Notes: generated by a model from the sequence alone, not told the origin. DNA of 64,000 nt from Panacagrimonas sp052387695 (GCA_052387695.1 JBQTIX010000039.1:22831-86830); one strand, 5' to 3'; shown: positions 53,598-62,588, numbered from the stretch's first letter. Numbers and translations are program-made.

Positions 53598-54407
53598 ATG
53601 AATTGGAAAACCGGATTGCGTGCGTTTCTGGTGCTGGCAGCGGCCAGCACCGGACCCAGCTTCGCGCAGGACGACGCCAACATATTCGCCCAGTACCGCG
53701 AGATGTTCGGCGACGACAATCCCGCCGAGCTGGCCGAGATTCAGGGCGAGGAGCTGTGGAAGACCGCGCGCGGACCCAGCAAGGCCACTCTGGAGAAATG
53801 CGATCTGGGGCTGGGCGCCGGCAAGGTGGCTGGCGCGTATGCCGCGTTGCCGCGCTACTTCAAGGACGCGGATCGTGTTCAGGATCTCGAAGCGCGTCTG
53901 GCCTGGTGCATGGTGAAGCTACAGGGCATGAAGCAGGAAGAAGTCGTCGCCAAGCCATACTCGGACCAGGGTCAACCCGCGACCGATATGGAAGCCCTGA
54001 GCGCGTGGATCGCCGGTCAATCTCGCGGCGTGCCGATCGCGGTGCCGCAGAAGCATCCCAAGGAAAAGCTTTCCTACGAGATCGGCGAGAAGCTCTTCAA
54101 TTACCGCGCCGGTCCCTACGACTTCTCCTGCGCCACCTGCCATTCGCAGAGCAGCAAGCGCATCCGGCTGCAAACCTTGCCGAACCTGCTTGAACCCAAG
54201 AGCGCGAAGGCCGCGTTTTCCACCTGGCCGGGCTATCGCATCTCGCAGGGCGCCTTGCGCACCATCGAGTGGCGCATGACTGACTGCGCGCGGCAGCAGC
54301 GTCTGCCGCAACTCGTCTTCACCTCGGATGCCGCGATCTCGCTCATCACTTACATGGGCGTGCAGGCCAAGGGCGAGCCGATGGCCGCCCCCGGACTCAA
54401 GCGCTAG
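53598..54407 (+). CDS. soxA: L-cysteine S-thiosulfotransferase subunit SoxA
   Basis: The 269-residue periplasmic cytochrome c, with SoxX, attaches thiosulfate to SoxY. A signal peptide (cleavage near SFA-QD) is followed by an N-terminal domain that keeps two Cys for a disulfide but lacks CxxCH. The active domain has CATCH (about residue 177) and the Cys ligand in DCARQQR, which is persulfidated in catalysis. It is therefore the monoheme SoxA type. Confidence 0.96.
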   Translation: MNWKTGLRAFLVLAAASTGPSFAQDDANIFAQYREMFGDDNPAELAEIQGEELWKTARGPSKATLEKCDLGLGAGKVAGAYAALPRYFKDADRVQDLEARLAWCMVKLQGMKQEEVVAKPYSDQGQPATDMEALSAWIAGQSRGVPIAVPQKHPKEKLSYEIGEKLFNYRAGPYDFSCATCHSQSSKRIRLQTLPNLLEPKSAKAAFSTWPGYRISQGALRTIEWRMTDCARQQRLPQLVFTSDAAISLITYMGVQAKGEPMAAPGLKR

Positions 54408-54416
54408 GAGCCGAAC

Positions 54417-55007
54417 ATGAACTTCGTGAAAAAGATGTTTGCGAGCGTGCTGCTCACTGTCGGCAGCGTCCATGCCGCGGACCTCGATGCCGTAATCAAG
54501 GACTCGTTCAAGGCCAAGGGCCAGGCGGGGCTTGAACGCCTGACGCAGACCGAGCAGCAGGCCGCGTGCAGCGGACCCGTCGGCATGCCGCTGCCCGCGA
54601 ACGCCGCGAAGATCATGGCCGACGCGCAGTCCTCGGTGAAGTTTCCCGAGGACGGCAAGTTCCTCGGCAACTGGGAGTCTGGCGAAAAGATTGCGCAGAC
54701 CGGTACCGGCATGCAGTTCTCGGATGATCCCGCCAAGCCCAACGGCGGAAACTGCTACGCCTGCCACCAGCTCTCGGCCAAGGAAATCTCCTACGGCAAC
54801 ATGGGTCCTTCGCTGAATAACTACGGCAAGCTGCGCGGCCAGTCCGAGGAGATTCTCAAGTACACCTGGACGCGCCTCTACAACACGCACGCCTACAATC
54901 CCTGTGCGCACATGCCGCGCTTCGGTGCCGCCGGCATCCTGAGTGAGCAGCAACTGAAGGACGTGATGGCGCTGTTGCTGGACCCGGCCTCGCCCGTCAA
55001 CCAGTGA
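54417..55007 (+). CDS. soxX: Monoheme cytochrome SoxX
   Basis: The 196-residue periplasmic cytochrome accepts electrons from SoxA. Signal peptide near VHA-AD, heme motif NCYACHQLS (about residue 114) and Met ligand in HMPRFG are present. Compared with short SoxX proteins it has an N-terminal extension of about 70 residues. A TAGGAG ribosome-binding site supports the ATG. Confidence 0.95.
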   Translation: MNFVKKMFASVLLTVGSVHAADLDAVIKDSFKAKGQAGLERLTQTEQQAACSGPVGMPLPANAAKIMADAQSSVKFPEDGKFLGNWESGEKIAQTGTGMQFSDDPAKPNGGNCYACHQLSAKEISYGNMGPSLNNYGKLRGQSEEILKYTWTRLYNTHAYNPCAHMPRFGAAGILSEQQLKDVMALLLDPASPVNQ

Positions 55008-55017
55008 GACTGCGGGC

Positions 55018-56727
55018 ATGAATCGTCGCGAATTCCTCCAAGTGCTCGCGGCGGCGGCGGGCGCCGGCTTGCCGCTGATGTCGCGTGCCGCGCAGTCGGC
55101 GCCGGACTGGAGTGGTCTGTACGACGCGCCCACATTCGGCAACGTGCATTTTCTGCACATCACGGACTCGCACGCGCAGCTCAAGCCAATCCATTTCCGC
55201 GAACCCTCGGTCAATCTCGGACTCGGTGATGCACTGAACCGCGCGCCGCATCTGGTCGGCTCGAACCTGCTCAAGCAATTCGGACTCAAGCCTGGCACGG
55301 CCGGAGCGCATGCCTTCAGTTGCATGGACTTCGAATCCGCCGCACAGCGTTACGGCAAGGTCGGTGGCTACGCCCACCTCGCCACCCTGGTGAAGCAGCA
55401 ACGCGCCTCGCGGCCGGGGGCACTGTTGCTCGACGGCGGCGACACCTGGCAGGGCTCGGGCACTGCGCTGTGGACGAACGCACAGGACATGGTGGACACC
55501 TCCCTGCTGCTCGGCGTGGACGTGATGACCGCGCACTGGGAGTTCACGCTCGGCGCCGCGCGGGTCAACGAGATCGTCGGCAAGGACTTCAAGGACCGGG
55601 TCGCGTTCGTCGCGCAGAACATCCGCACCGCCGACTTCGGCGACCCGGTGTTTCCCGCCTACTCGATGCGTGAGATGAACGGCGTGCCGGTGGCCGTGAT
55701 CGGCCAGGCCTTTCCCTACACGCCCATTGCGAACCCCGCGCACTTCATTCCGGACTGGAGCTTCGGCATCCAGGACGAGAACCTGCAAACGGTCATCAAC
55801 GAGGCGCGTGGCAAGGGCGCGAAGATCGTGGTGCTGCTCTCGCACAACGGAATGGACGTGGACCTCAAGCTCGCCACGCGCGTGCGCGGGCTGGACGCGA
55901 TTCTCGGCGGCCACACGCACGACGGCGTGCCGCAGCCCATCGTCGTGAACAACGCGGGCGGCCAGACCTTGGTGACGAATGCCGGCAGCAACGGCAAGTT
56001 CCTCGGCGTGCTCGACTTCGAGGTCAAGGACGGCAAGCCCGCCGGCTGGAAGTACCGGCTGCTGCCGGTGTTCGCTGATGCGCTGAAACCCGACGCCGAC
56101 ATGGCAGCGATGATCGAGCGTATCCGCAAACCCTACGAAGCGAAGCTCGCCGAGGTGCTGGCGACGACTACAGACACCCTCTACCGCCGCGGCAACTTCA
56201 ACGGCAGTTTCGACCAGTTGATTCTCGACGCGCTGATCGCCGAGAAGGACGCGCAGATCGCCTTCTCACCCGGCTTCCGCTGGGGCACCAGCCTGCTGCC
56301 GGGCAGCGCGATCACGATGGAGAACCTGCTCGACCAGACAGCGATGAGCTATCCGCAGACCACGCTCACCGAGATGACGGGTGAGCGCATCAAGGTCGTT
56401 CTCGAAGACGTGGCCGACAACCTATTCAATCCAGATCCCTACCTTCAGCAGGGCGGCGACATGGTTCGCGTGGGTGGTCTCAGCTATGCCATCGAGCCGG
56501 GTGCTGCGGCAGGCAAGCGGATTCAGGACATGCGCCTGAATGGCAAGCCGATCGACGCCGGCAAGAACTACAAGGTGGCCGGCTGGGCGCCTGTGGTAGC
56601 TGGCGTTCAGGGCGAGCCGGTGTGGGATGTCGTCGGCCGCTGGCTGCGGGCGCAGAAGACGGTTTCGGCGAAGACGCTCAATCAGCCGAAGCTGCTGGGC
56701 ATCTCGAACAATCAGGGCCTTCTGTAA
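55018..56727 (+). CDS. soxB: Thiosulfohydrolase SoxB
   Basis: The 569-residue dimanganese enzyme hydrolyses the SoxY-bound sulfonate to release sulfate. A Tat-like signal (RREFLQVLAAAAG) precedes the metallophosphatase domain with LHITDSHAQLKP, LDGGDTWQGSG, AHWEFTLG, LLSHNGMDVD and GGHTHDG. The 5'-nucleotidase C-terminal domain follows from about residue 380. The gene ends the soxCDYZAXB operon and is followed by the repeat element at 56782. Confidence 0.97.
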   Translation: MNRREFLQVLAAAAGAGLPLMSRAAQSAPDWSGLYDAPTFGNVHFLHITDSHAQLKPIHFREPSVNLGLGDALNRAPHLVGSNLLKQFGLKPGTAGAHAFSCMDFESAAQRYGKVGGYAHLATLVKQQRASRPGALLLDGGDTWQGSGTALWTNAQDMVDTSLLLGVDVMTAHWEFTLGAARVNEIVGKDFKDRVAFVAQNIRTADFGDPVFPAYSMREMNGVPVAVIGQAFPYTPIANPAHFIPDWSFGIQDENLQTVINEARGKGAKIVVLLSHNGMDVDLKLATRVRGLDAILGGHTHDGVPQPIVVNNAGGQTLVTNAGSNGKFLGVLDFEVKDGKPAGWKYRLLPVFADALKPDADMAAMIERIRKPYEAKLAEVLATTTDTLYRRGNFNGSFDQLILDALIAEKDAQIAFSPGFRWGTSLLPGSAITMENLLDQTAMSYPQTTLTEMTGERIKVVLEDVADNLFNPDPYLQQGGDMVRVGGLSYAIEPGAAAGKRIQDMRLNGKPIDAGKNYKVAGWAPVVAGVQGEPVWDVVGRWLRAQKTVSAKTLNQPKLLGISNNQGLL

Positions 56728-56827
56728 CGCCGCGGCGATCAGCTGGAGGAATCAACCTCCTGCTCGCTTTCGATCAATCCCTATAGATGCGGCCCGCAAA
56801 CAGTTTTGATTGGATGAGCGGAAAACG

Positions 56828-56855
56828 GTGGATGCGCTCCGCTTATCCACCCTAC
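56828..56855. repeat. GTAG-headed REP hairpin, family A
   Basis: This is the same 28-mer type as at 17546-17573, with CTCCGC in place of CTTCGC. It is the left member of an inverted doublet. Confidence 0.75.
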
Positions 56856-56869
56856 AAACCGCGGTCGGC

Positions 56870-56897
56870 GTAGGGTGGATAAGCGGAGCGCATCCAC
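56870..56897. repeat. GTAG-headed REP hairpin, family A (inverted partner)
   Basis: This is an exact reverse complement of 56828-56855. The compensating C/G change on both arms keeps the stem paired, showing that the doublet is conserved as a structure. Confidence 0.75.
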
Positions 56898-56935
56898 CAG
56901 ACGATCAACGCGAATCTCGCTATTTGAGGGCCGCA

Positions 56936-57364
56936 TCAATAGTCGGGCAGGGTTTCGCCGGAGCCGCCCATCTCGGCCGGGAAGTCTTTCATTTTCGGTA
57001 GACCGTCCTTCACGCTGAGTACCTTCTCGGCGTAATTGACGTGCACCGCCGGCCGGAACTTCAGGGTCGGGATCACCGCCGCGTAAACGTCCACCAGGCC
57101 CATCGGCGGATGATCGCTGAAGACGTGGCCGCCGCAGGTCTTGCACCACTTGCGGTAGCTCACCGGCGTTTTGTTGTAGGTCCCGATGTTGTCCGCGCCT
57201 TGAGTGACCTTCAGCGACTCTGGCTTCCACAAGCTGAAAGCGTTGACGGGTCCCGCAGACCAATGCCGGCAAGACTCGCAGTGGCAATAGCCCATTGCCA
57301 CCGGCTCGCCGGTAACAGTGAATTGCACCGCACCGCAGAAACAACGGCCCTTATGTTCGCTCAC
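56936..57364 (-). CDS. GFA (glutathione-dependent formaldehyde-activating enzyme) family protein
   Basis: The 142-residue protein has the two zinc sites of the GFA/CENP-V fold: CFCGAV, CHCESCR and CKTCGG. Most members are of unknown function; S-hydroxymethylglutathione synthase is the named one. The GTG start is supported by GGAGAG upstream. The stop codon (TAT TGA) lies inside the terminal repeat of the adjacent element, so the last residues may have been trimmed or replaced. Confidence 0.85.
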   Translation of the reverse strand: MSEHKGRCFCGAVQFTVTGEPVAMGYCHCESCRHWSAGPVNAFSLWKPESLKVTQGADNIGTYNKTPVSYRKWCKTCGGHVFSDHPPMGLVDVYAAVIPTLKFRPAVHVNYAEKVLSVKDGLPKMKDFPAEMGGSGETLPDY

Positions 57365-57719
57365 GGTTGCTCTCCTCGATTGATTGGATTCTGCACCGAG
57401 TCCCACCCCTCGATTCGGAATCGACCGGTGAGACGATGCGTAACGCTGGCCCGAGAAACGGAGCCGCTCTCACGGATCATACCCATTGGCCAGAGATGCG
57501 TACGAGGGAAGCGCGAGTTGCAGATCGGCCAGGCCGACGTCGACAAATTCGAGCACGACTCGACGGTCGTTGTGCAGCCCGAAGCGGTCTTTAGCACGGG
57601 CCCGGGCACTGCCCGAAGCTGATGCAAAGCTTGCCGGTGCGGCTCTTACGCAACGTGCATTTTCTCGCAAATGAGTCAGAAGTAGCCGCGGCTCGACGAG
57701 CGCACGGCCCGATCACGCG
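57365..57719. other. Region without a supported gene between GFA and LysR genes
   Basis: About 355 bp. A minus-strand frame at 57470-57670 encodes DRFGLHNDRRVVLEFVDVGL, which looks more protein-like than random sequence, but it has no ribosome-binding site and I recognise no family. It may be a remnant. No hairpin or repeat was found. Confidence 0.35.
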
Positions 57720-58622
57720 CTACGTTTCATCGATACCCGCTAGAAATGCGTCATCCATCGCCAACTGCTGGGCCAGCCAATCCGCCACGATTCGAAAACG
57801 GCGGACGCTGGTTGCGTCGCGATGGGAAAGAAGCCAGATCTCGCGCTCGTGCACGACGCCTGCGCTCAGCCGAACAAGACCGGATCCCTTGGTTGAAATG
57901 CACGGCAGCAAGGTCATGCCCATACCGGCTTCACAGGCCTTGAGGAGGATAGGGGTCGAGCTTGCGCGAAAGTGCGATTCGGCTTTGGGCGCGGCACTCC
58001 GAAGCCACTGCATCTGCGGCACGTCCGCAAGATCGTCGTTGTAGGTCAACCAGGGCTGATCGCTCCACCGAGCCTGCGGCACATCCTGGAACTTGGGGTG
58101 GCCGTAAACAGCTACGCCGATCCGGCCGACTCTTCGCATCAGGATCGCGGCGTCTTCTTCTGGCCGCGCCATACGCAGCGCGAGGTCAGCCTCGCTGCGC
58201 GTGAACGAGACGTTGCGATTGTCGGGAATGAGCCTGATCTCCAGCCCGGGATACGCTTCGAGCAGCGGAGGGAGCCGTGCTGTCAGCCAGTCATTGAGCA
58301 ACGCGTCTACCGACGTGATGCGGACCGGCCCGCTGATCTCATCGGCGGTCTCGCGCGCTATCTGGAAGATCGAGAGCACCGTACGCTCAATCGCCTCAGC
58401 GGCCTCGATGAACGCTTGGCCCGCATCGGTGGGCTTGTAGCCCTCGGGATCGCGGATGAAAAGCCGCGCTTGAATTCGTTCCTCTGCGGCCGCGAGCCTG
58501 CGACTGACTGTCGAGACGTCCACGCCCAACGAGCGGCTCGCTGCACGAAGCTGCCGCTCCCGGGCCACTGCCAGGAGTAGGGGGATGTCGTTCCAATCGA
58601 GCCGCGCCGCGTGCTTCGTCAT
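57720..58622 (-). CDS. LysR-family transcriptional regulator
   Basis: The 300-residue regulator has an N-terminal winged HTH (LLLAVARERQLRAASRSLGVDVSTVSRRLAAAEE) visible in two parts, ASRSLGVDVSTVSRRL being the recognition region. A periplasmic-binding-type effector domain follows (ITSVDALLNDWL, RIGVAVYGHPKF). The ATG at 58622 begins MTKHAARLDW. It is divergent from aauB with 154 bp between starts, the classical layout for a LysR regulator of the adjacent catabolic operon. Its effector is probably an amine or its aldehyde, by inference. Confidence 0.85.
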   Translation of the reverse strand: MTKHAARLDWNDIPLLLAVARERQLRAASRSLGVDVSTVSRRLAAAEERIQARLFIRDPEGYKPTDAGQAFIEAAEAIERTVLSIFQIARETADEISGPVRITSVDALLNDWLTARLPPLLEAYPGLEIRLIPDNRNVSFTRSEADLALRMARPEEDAAILMRRVGRIGVAVYGHPKFQDVPQARWSDQPWLTYNDDLADVPQMQWLRSAAPKAESHFRASSTPILLKACEAGMGMTLLPCISTKGSGLVRLSAGVVHEREIWLLSHRDATSVRRFRIVADWLAQQLAMDDAFLAGIDET

Positions 58623-58641
58623 GAGCCCCTGCATTTCTGCA

Positions 58642-58670
58642 ATTCGGGGTTGCACATTACCAAATCGAAT
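58642..58670. promoter_or_regulatory. Candidate LysR-type operator in the aauB-lysR intergenic region
   Basis: ATTCG (58642-58646) and CGAAT (58666-58670) form an inverted pair around TTGCACATTACCAA (58650-58663), which has the T-N11-A form of LysR boxes. It lies 20-48 bp upstream of the regulator start and about 110 bp upstream of aauB. Confidence 0.35.
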
Positions 58671-58776
58671 CGGCATCGCTTGGTCGGATAATCATTCAAC
58701 CCCGACGCCCATGGAGGCACTACCGGCGATCAGGGATCAGAGGAAGCGCGGGAAGGTCTTTGAGGAGGAGCGAGCC

Positions 58777-59937
58777 ATGATGCGAATGCTGAGTGCGATT
58801 GCCTTGGTCATCGGAAGCGGCAGCCTGATCGCCGCGGACTTCCCCACGCCGCTGCCGGTGGAAACGACCGGCAAGTCGGAAACACTGCCGGCGGTCTACC
58901 CCAAGGAATGGGTGCTCCTGCACGACGTCAACTTCTTCAGCCTCGTCGACGGGAAGATGGTGGTCGTGGATGTGTCGGACACCACATCGCCCTACAAGGG
59001 GATGATTGGCGCAGGGCAGATGGCCAGCCTGCTGCAAGGCACGGCGCAGCCTGAGTTGTACGTCGCCGAGACGTTCTACTCGCGCAGGACGCGCGGCGAG
59101 CGCACCGACGCCATCACGATCTACGACACCAAGACACTCGCGTACAAGGACGAAATCATTCTGCCCGGTGGAAAGCGCGGCCAGTTCGTCACCCAGAAGA
59201 ACTCGTTCCAGTTCACCGACGGTGAGCGGCTCGGCCTGGTCTTCAACTTCACGCCGGCGGCGTCCGTCACCGTCGTCGATCTGCAAGCCCGCAAGGTGCT
59301 CAGCGAGATCCAGATCCCGGGCTGCAGCCTGATGTATCCCACCGGCAAGCGCGGATTCTCGACGCTGTGCGGTAACGGCACCCTGGCGACGTTCAATCTC
59401 GACGAACAAGGCAAGGAAGCGGGCCGCAGCACGACCGCCGCTTTCAACGACATCGACAAGGACCCGCTGTTCATGAAGACGGCGATCATCGATGGCGTCA
59501 CGCATCTGGTCAGCTTCAAGGGCCGGGTGCAGCCGCTCGATCTGACCGGCGAGAAGGCGGTGGTCAATCAGGCGTGGTCGCTGGTGGACGAAGCTGATCA
59601 GAAGGACAACTGGCGGCCGGGCGGCTGGCAGGTACTGACGGCAGACAAGAACAGCCATCTGTACGTGCTGATGCAGAAGGACGGCCACGAGGGCACGCAC
59701 AAGAATGGGGGTGAGGAAGTCTGGGTCTTCGACGCCAAGAAAATGAGGCGTCTGGAACGCTTCAAGCTGACAAATCCCGGCGTCTCCATAGAGGTCACGC
59801 AGGGCAAGAAGCCCTACCTCGTGGTCCTCAACGCCGCCATGGAAGTCGATGTCTACGACTTCGACAGCCGCACGCTGTTGCAGACCATTGGCGGACGCGC
59901 GGCCGAGACGCCGTTCGTCATGCACGCGGCACACTAG
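58777..59937 (+). CDS. aauB: Aromatic amine dehydrogenase large (alpha) subunit
   Basis: The 386-residue periplasmic protein is the beta-propeller subunit of a TTQ amine dehydrogenase. It has a signal peptide (cleavage near IAA-DF), EWVLLHDVNFFSLVDGKMVVVDV, YVAETFYSRRTRGERTDAI, CSLMYPTGKRGFSTLCGNG with two Cys, and the C-terminal DFDSRTLLQTI. It surrounds the small catalytic subunit and shapes the substrate channel. GAGGAGGAG precedes the ATG. Homology covers both MADH (mauB) and AADH; the gene order B-E-D-A without mauF favours the aromatic amine type. Confidence 0.88.
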   Translation: MMRMLSAIALVIGSGSLIAADFPTPLPVETTGKSETLPAVYPKEWVLLHDVNFFSLVDGKMVVVDVSDTTSPYKGMIGAGQMASLLQGTAQPELYVAETFYSRRTRGERTDAITIYDTKTLAYKDEIILPGGKRGQFVTQKNSFQFTDGERLGLVFNFTPAASVTVVDLQARKVLSEIQIPGCSLMYPTGKRGFSTLCGNGTLATFNLDEQGKEAGRSTTAAFNDIDKDPLFMKTAIIDGVTHLVSFKGRVQPLDLTGEKAVVNQAWSLVDEADQKDNWRPGGWQVLTADKNSHLYVLMQKDGHEGTHKNGGEEVWVFDAKKMRRLERFKLTNPGVSIEVTQGKKPYLVVLNAAMEVDVYDFDSRTLLQTIGGRAAETPFVMHAAH

Positions 59938-59947
59938 ACCCAGCGCC

Positions 59948-60493
59948 ATGGATCCCCTCTTCATCCTTGCGGGCGCCACGGTGCTCGCCGTGCTGCTCGC
60001 TTCGGCGGGCCTGCACAAGCTGCAGGACCTTGCCCATTTCCGGGAGGTTTCGCGGCGATACCGGCTGGTGCCGGCGGTGTTGATCCCGGCGTTCGCCCTG
60101 TTCATCCCGCTGGCCGAGATCGCGGCCTCCCTGCTGCTGCTCGTCGATGCGACCCGACTCGTCGGCGGCATCCTGGCCGTGGCCCTGCTCAGCCTCTACG
60201 CCGTGGCCATCGGGATCAATCTGATTCGTGGGCGCCGAGATCTGGATTGCGGCTGCTCCTGGGGCGTCGATGGTAGATCGGGCAGCAACGGACTTTCATC
60301 GGCCCTGGTTCTGCGAAATGTGGCGCTGGTGGCGATGGCGGGCTTAGTGGCCGCATCCGTCCCCACGCGCGAGTTGTTGTGGCTCGACTATTTCAATGGC
60401 ACGGCGGCAGGCGTGGTCCTGGCGTTGATCTGTGTCGCCGCCAATCGTCTGCTCAACAACCACCAGTTGATTCAGTTGCGGAGGTCGTCATGA
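59948..60493 (+). CDS. aauE: Amine dehydrogenase maturation membrane protein (MauE-type)
   Basis: The 181-residue inner-membrane protein has four to five helices (about residues 4-22, 45-65, 70-92, 120-140, 150-170) and a DCGCSWG motif on a loop. MauE/DoxX-type proteins are needed, with MauD, for export and disulfide formation in the small subunit, which has six disulfides. Its stop overlaps the aauD start by ATGA. Confidence 0.88.
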   Translation: MDPLFILAGATVLAVLLASAGLHKLQDLAHFREVSRRYRLVPAVLIPAFALFIPLAEIAASLLLLVDATRLVGGILAVALLSLYAVAIGINLIRGRRDLDCGCSWGVDGRSGSNGLSSALVLRNVALVAMAGLVAASVPTRELLWLDYFNGTAAGVVLALICVAANRLLNNHQLIQLRRSS

Positions 60494-61143
60494 ACGAAGC
60501 CTTGATCGTTTCCCAAGTCATTCTGTGGGTGGTCGTCCTTGCCCTTGGCATTGCGGTGCTGGCTCTCGCACGCCAGGTCGGTGTGCTGTACGAACGCGTC
60601 GCTCCCGCCGGTGCTCTGGCGATGAACGCGTCCCTGAAAGTCGGTAGCCGCGTGCCGACGATGCGGGTGCAGACGCTGGCCGGAACAAGCCTTGAGGTCG
60701 GCGCCGCGAGCGAACGCGCCAGGCTGATGTTCTTCCTGTCGCCGGATTGCCCGGTCTGCAAGAAGCTGCTGCCGGTGCTGCGCTCCGTGGCTCGCGACGA
60801 GCGAAAAGCCGTCGAGCTGATCCTGGCCAGCGACGGGGAAATCGCGGAACACCGGGAGTTCGTGCGCAAGGAGCATCTGGAGCCCTACTCATACGTTCTG
60901 TCCGAAACACTGGGGCGTACGTTCGGCGTCTCCAAGCTGCCCTACGCCGTGCTTCTCAAGGAAGACGGCACGATCGCCAGCTTCGGGATCGTCAACTCGC
61001 GCGAACATCTGGAGAGCCTCATCGAGGCCAAGGAGCGCGGGGTGGCGTCGATCCAGGAGTACATGAGCCAGGCGCATGACGGTCATCGGCATGCACAAGG
61101 CGCGAACGATCATGCAAAGGGGGTGGCCCGTGCGATTTCTTGA
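60490..61143 (+). CDS. aauD: Amine dehydrogenase maturation thioredoxin-like protein (MauD-type)
   Basis: The 217-residue protein is anchored by one N-terminal helix (about residues 7-28). It carries a periplasmic thioredoxin-like domain with the redox motif SPDCPVCKK (about residue 86) and cis-Pro in SKLPYAVLL. It isomerises or forms the disulfides of the small subunit. The His-rich tail (HDGHRHAQGANDH) overlaps the start of aauA. Confidence 0.88.
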   Translation: MNEALIVSQVILWVVVLALGIAVLALARQVGVLYERVAPAGALAMNASLKVGSRVPTMRVQTLAGTSLEVGAASERARLMFFLSPDCPVCKKLLPVLRSVARDERKAVELILASDGEIAEHREFVRKEHLEPYSYVLSETLGRTFGVSKLPYAVLLKEDGTIASFGIVNSREHLESLIEAKERGVASIQEYMSQAHDGHRHAQGANDHAKGVARAIS

Positions 61144-61675
61144 TCGCTTCACGGAGAAGGCCACGCGGCGGATCGCGCAATCGTCATCGCGGCGCAGCTT
61201 CCTGACGGTGCTGGGAACCGCCATGGTCGGAGCCGGATCGATGCCGCTGCTGCCGGTCGCCCGCGCAGCGGGCGGTGGCGGCGGGTCGGGCGTCGCGCCC
61301 CAGCAGTCCACCGGAAATCTGCAGGATCCGGGCGATCCGGCGAGCTGTGACTACTGGCGCTACTGCGCGATCGACGGCTTTCTCTGTAGCTGCTGCGGCG
61401 GCACACCGAATTCGTGCCCACCGGGAACCGAGATGTCGCCGATCACCTGGATTGGCACCTGCCAGAACCCGGCCGACGGACGCAGCTACATCATTTCGTA
61501 CAACGACTGCTGCGGGAAGAGCAGTTGCTCGCGCTGTCTCTGCAATCGCAACGAGTCCGACAAGCCGATGGTTCGGCCGCAGGCGAACAACGACATCAAC
61601 TGGTGCCTGGGAACCAGCAGCACGGTTTACAACTGCTCGACCGCGATCATCCTGGGTGTTGCCTTGGAGAAATGA
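61130..61675 (+). CDS. aauA: Aromatic amine dehydrogenase small (beta) subunit, TTQ-bearing
   Basis: The 181-residue precursor has a long Tat-like signal (SSRRSFLTVLGTAMVG, cleavage near ARA-AG). The mature part has the dense Cys pattern of TTQ small subunits (CDYWRYCAIDGFLCSCCGG, CCGKSSCSRCLC). W107 in ITWIGTC and W158 in NDINWCLG align with Trp57 and Trp108 of MADH, the two residues joined to make tryptophan tryptophylquinone. Asp82 and Asp126 match the catalytic Asp32 and Asp76. The GTG at 61130 is preceded by AAGGGGG and begins like known AauA; ATG 61112 is possible. Confidence 0.93.
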   Translation: MRFLDRFTEKATRRIAQSSSRRSFLTVLGTAMVGAGSMPLLPVARAAGGGGGSGVAPQQSTGNLQDPGDPASCDYWRYCAIDGFLCSCCGGTPNSCPPGTEMSPITWIGTCQNPADGRSYIISYNDCCGKSSCSRCLCNRNESDKPMVRPQANNDINWCLGTSSTVYNCSTAIILGVALEK

Positions 61676-61677
61676 CG

Positions 61678-62157
61678 ATGCGGCTTCTGACTGCCTTGGC
61701 GGGTTCGATGCTTTGCATGGTCTCGTCGTCGCGCGTGATGGCGGCGGATGGCCCAGACCTGACGCTGTACCAGCAGCGTTGCGCAGCCTGTCACCTGCCG
61801 GATGGTGCGGGCGTGCCTGGAGCATTCCCACCATTGGCGGGACGTGTGGATGCCATAGCCGCCGATGAGGCGGGACGTCGATATCTCGTGGCGGTGATTT
61901 CCAAAGGCCTGGCGGGTGCGCTGGAAGTCGATGGCGCGATGTATCAGGGCGTCATGCCTGCACAGAGCGGGTTGTCGGATGAACAAGTCGCGCAGCTACT
62001 GAATGGCTTGCGGTCCTTGGGAACGTCGGCGCCGGGTGCGGCGGCCTTTACGGCGACGGAGGTTGCGCGTTTTCGTACCGCTGACGCGGACCTGGGGATG
62101 CAAGCCGTGTCGGGTCTTCGTCCTGCTCTCGCCAAGCAAGCACGGCGTGTTCCGTGA
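61678..62157 (+). CDS. Periplasmic cytochrome c, putative electron acceptor
   Basis: The 159-residue product has a signal peptide (cleavage near VMA-AD) and one class I heme site, CAACHLPDG (about residues 36-44), with a likely Met ligand in GVMPAQSG. It follows aauA directly, as a small monoheme cytochrome does in the Alcaligenes aau cluster, so it probably takes electrons from the dehydrogenase. ATG 61678 fits the GGAG spacing better than ATG 61672. Confidence 0.85.
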   Translation: MRLLTALAGSMLCMVSSSRVMAADGPDLTLYQQRCAACHLPDGAGVPGAFPPLAGRVDAIAADEAGRRYLVAVISKGLAGALEVDGAMYQGVMPAQSGLSDEQVAQLLNGLRSLGTSAPGAAAFTATEVARFRTADADLGMQAVSGLRPALAKQARRVP

Positions 62158-62588
62158 ACATGCGGTGCGCCGTGGTGACGGCGCTGCTGGCGATCACCGC
62201 CATCGCCTCCATCGCGACCGCCGGAGCCGATGACGCAGCACGCGCTCGATTCCACTGGATCATGAACTGCCAGGGATGTCATCAAGCCGATGCGACAGGC
62301 AGCGCTGGCGGCGCGCCGAACATGTCGGGCGTCATGGCGAAATTCCTCGCCGTAGAGGGCGGTCGTGATTACCTGGGCCGCGTGCCGGGCGTGGCCTTCG
62401 CGCCGTTGCCCGACGCCGAGCTGGCGGAACTGCTCAATTGGAGTCTGCGGACGTTCGACGCGGCGCACCTGCCGTCTGACTTCCCACCCTACACTGCTGA
62501 AGAAGTGGGGCGACTGCGCGCTACGCCCCTGGTGTCCGACGCCGCCGAGCGTCGCAGGCAGCTCATCGCGCAGTTTGAATCGAACTAG
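62154..62588 (+). CDS. Second small c-type cytochrome
   Basis: The 144-residue exported protein has a signal peptide (cleavage near TAG-AD) and one heme motif, NCQGCHQADATG (about residue 40). The Met ligand may be in APNMSG. It overlaps the first cytochrome gene by GTGA; ATG 62160 is an alternative start. Two cytochromes in a row suggest a short electron-transfer chain from the amine dehydrogenase, with division of work unknown. Confidence 0.8.
   Translation: MNMRCAVVTALLAITAIASIATAGADDAARARFHWIMNCQGCHQADATGSAGGAPNMSGVMAKFLAVEGGRDYLGRVPGVAFAPLPDAELAELLNWSLRTFDAAHLPSDFPPYTAEEVGRLRATPLVSDAAERRRQLIAQFESN

Larger units (their letters stand above)
56782..56941. mobile_element. TA-flanked MITE-like element carrying a REP doublet
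   Basis: Ends are TAGATGCGGCCCGCAAAC on the left and, read inward from the right, TTGATGCGGCCCTCAAAT, each preceded by TA. The interior holds two family-A REP hairpins in inverted orientation (56828-56855 and 56870-56897). The right end provides the TGA stop of the GFA-family gene. The end sequences match those at 27141-27338, but the interiors differ. Confidence 0.6.

Noticed and set aside
57470..57670. A 66-codon minus-strand protein gene
   Set aside because: Part of it looks protein-like, but there is no ribosome-binding site, no family match and poor placement, so it is mentioned only as a possible remnant.
58777..61675. Methylamine dehydrogenase (mau) cluster
   Set aside because: The subunits are homologous, but mauF, mauG, mauC (amicyanin) and mauL-N are absent and the B-E-D-A-cytochrome order is that of aromatic amine dehydrogenase clusters.
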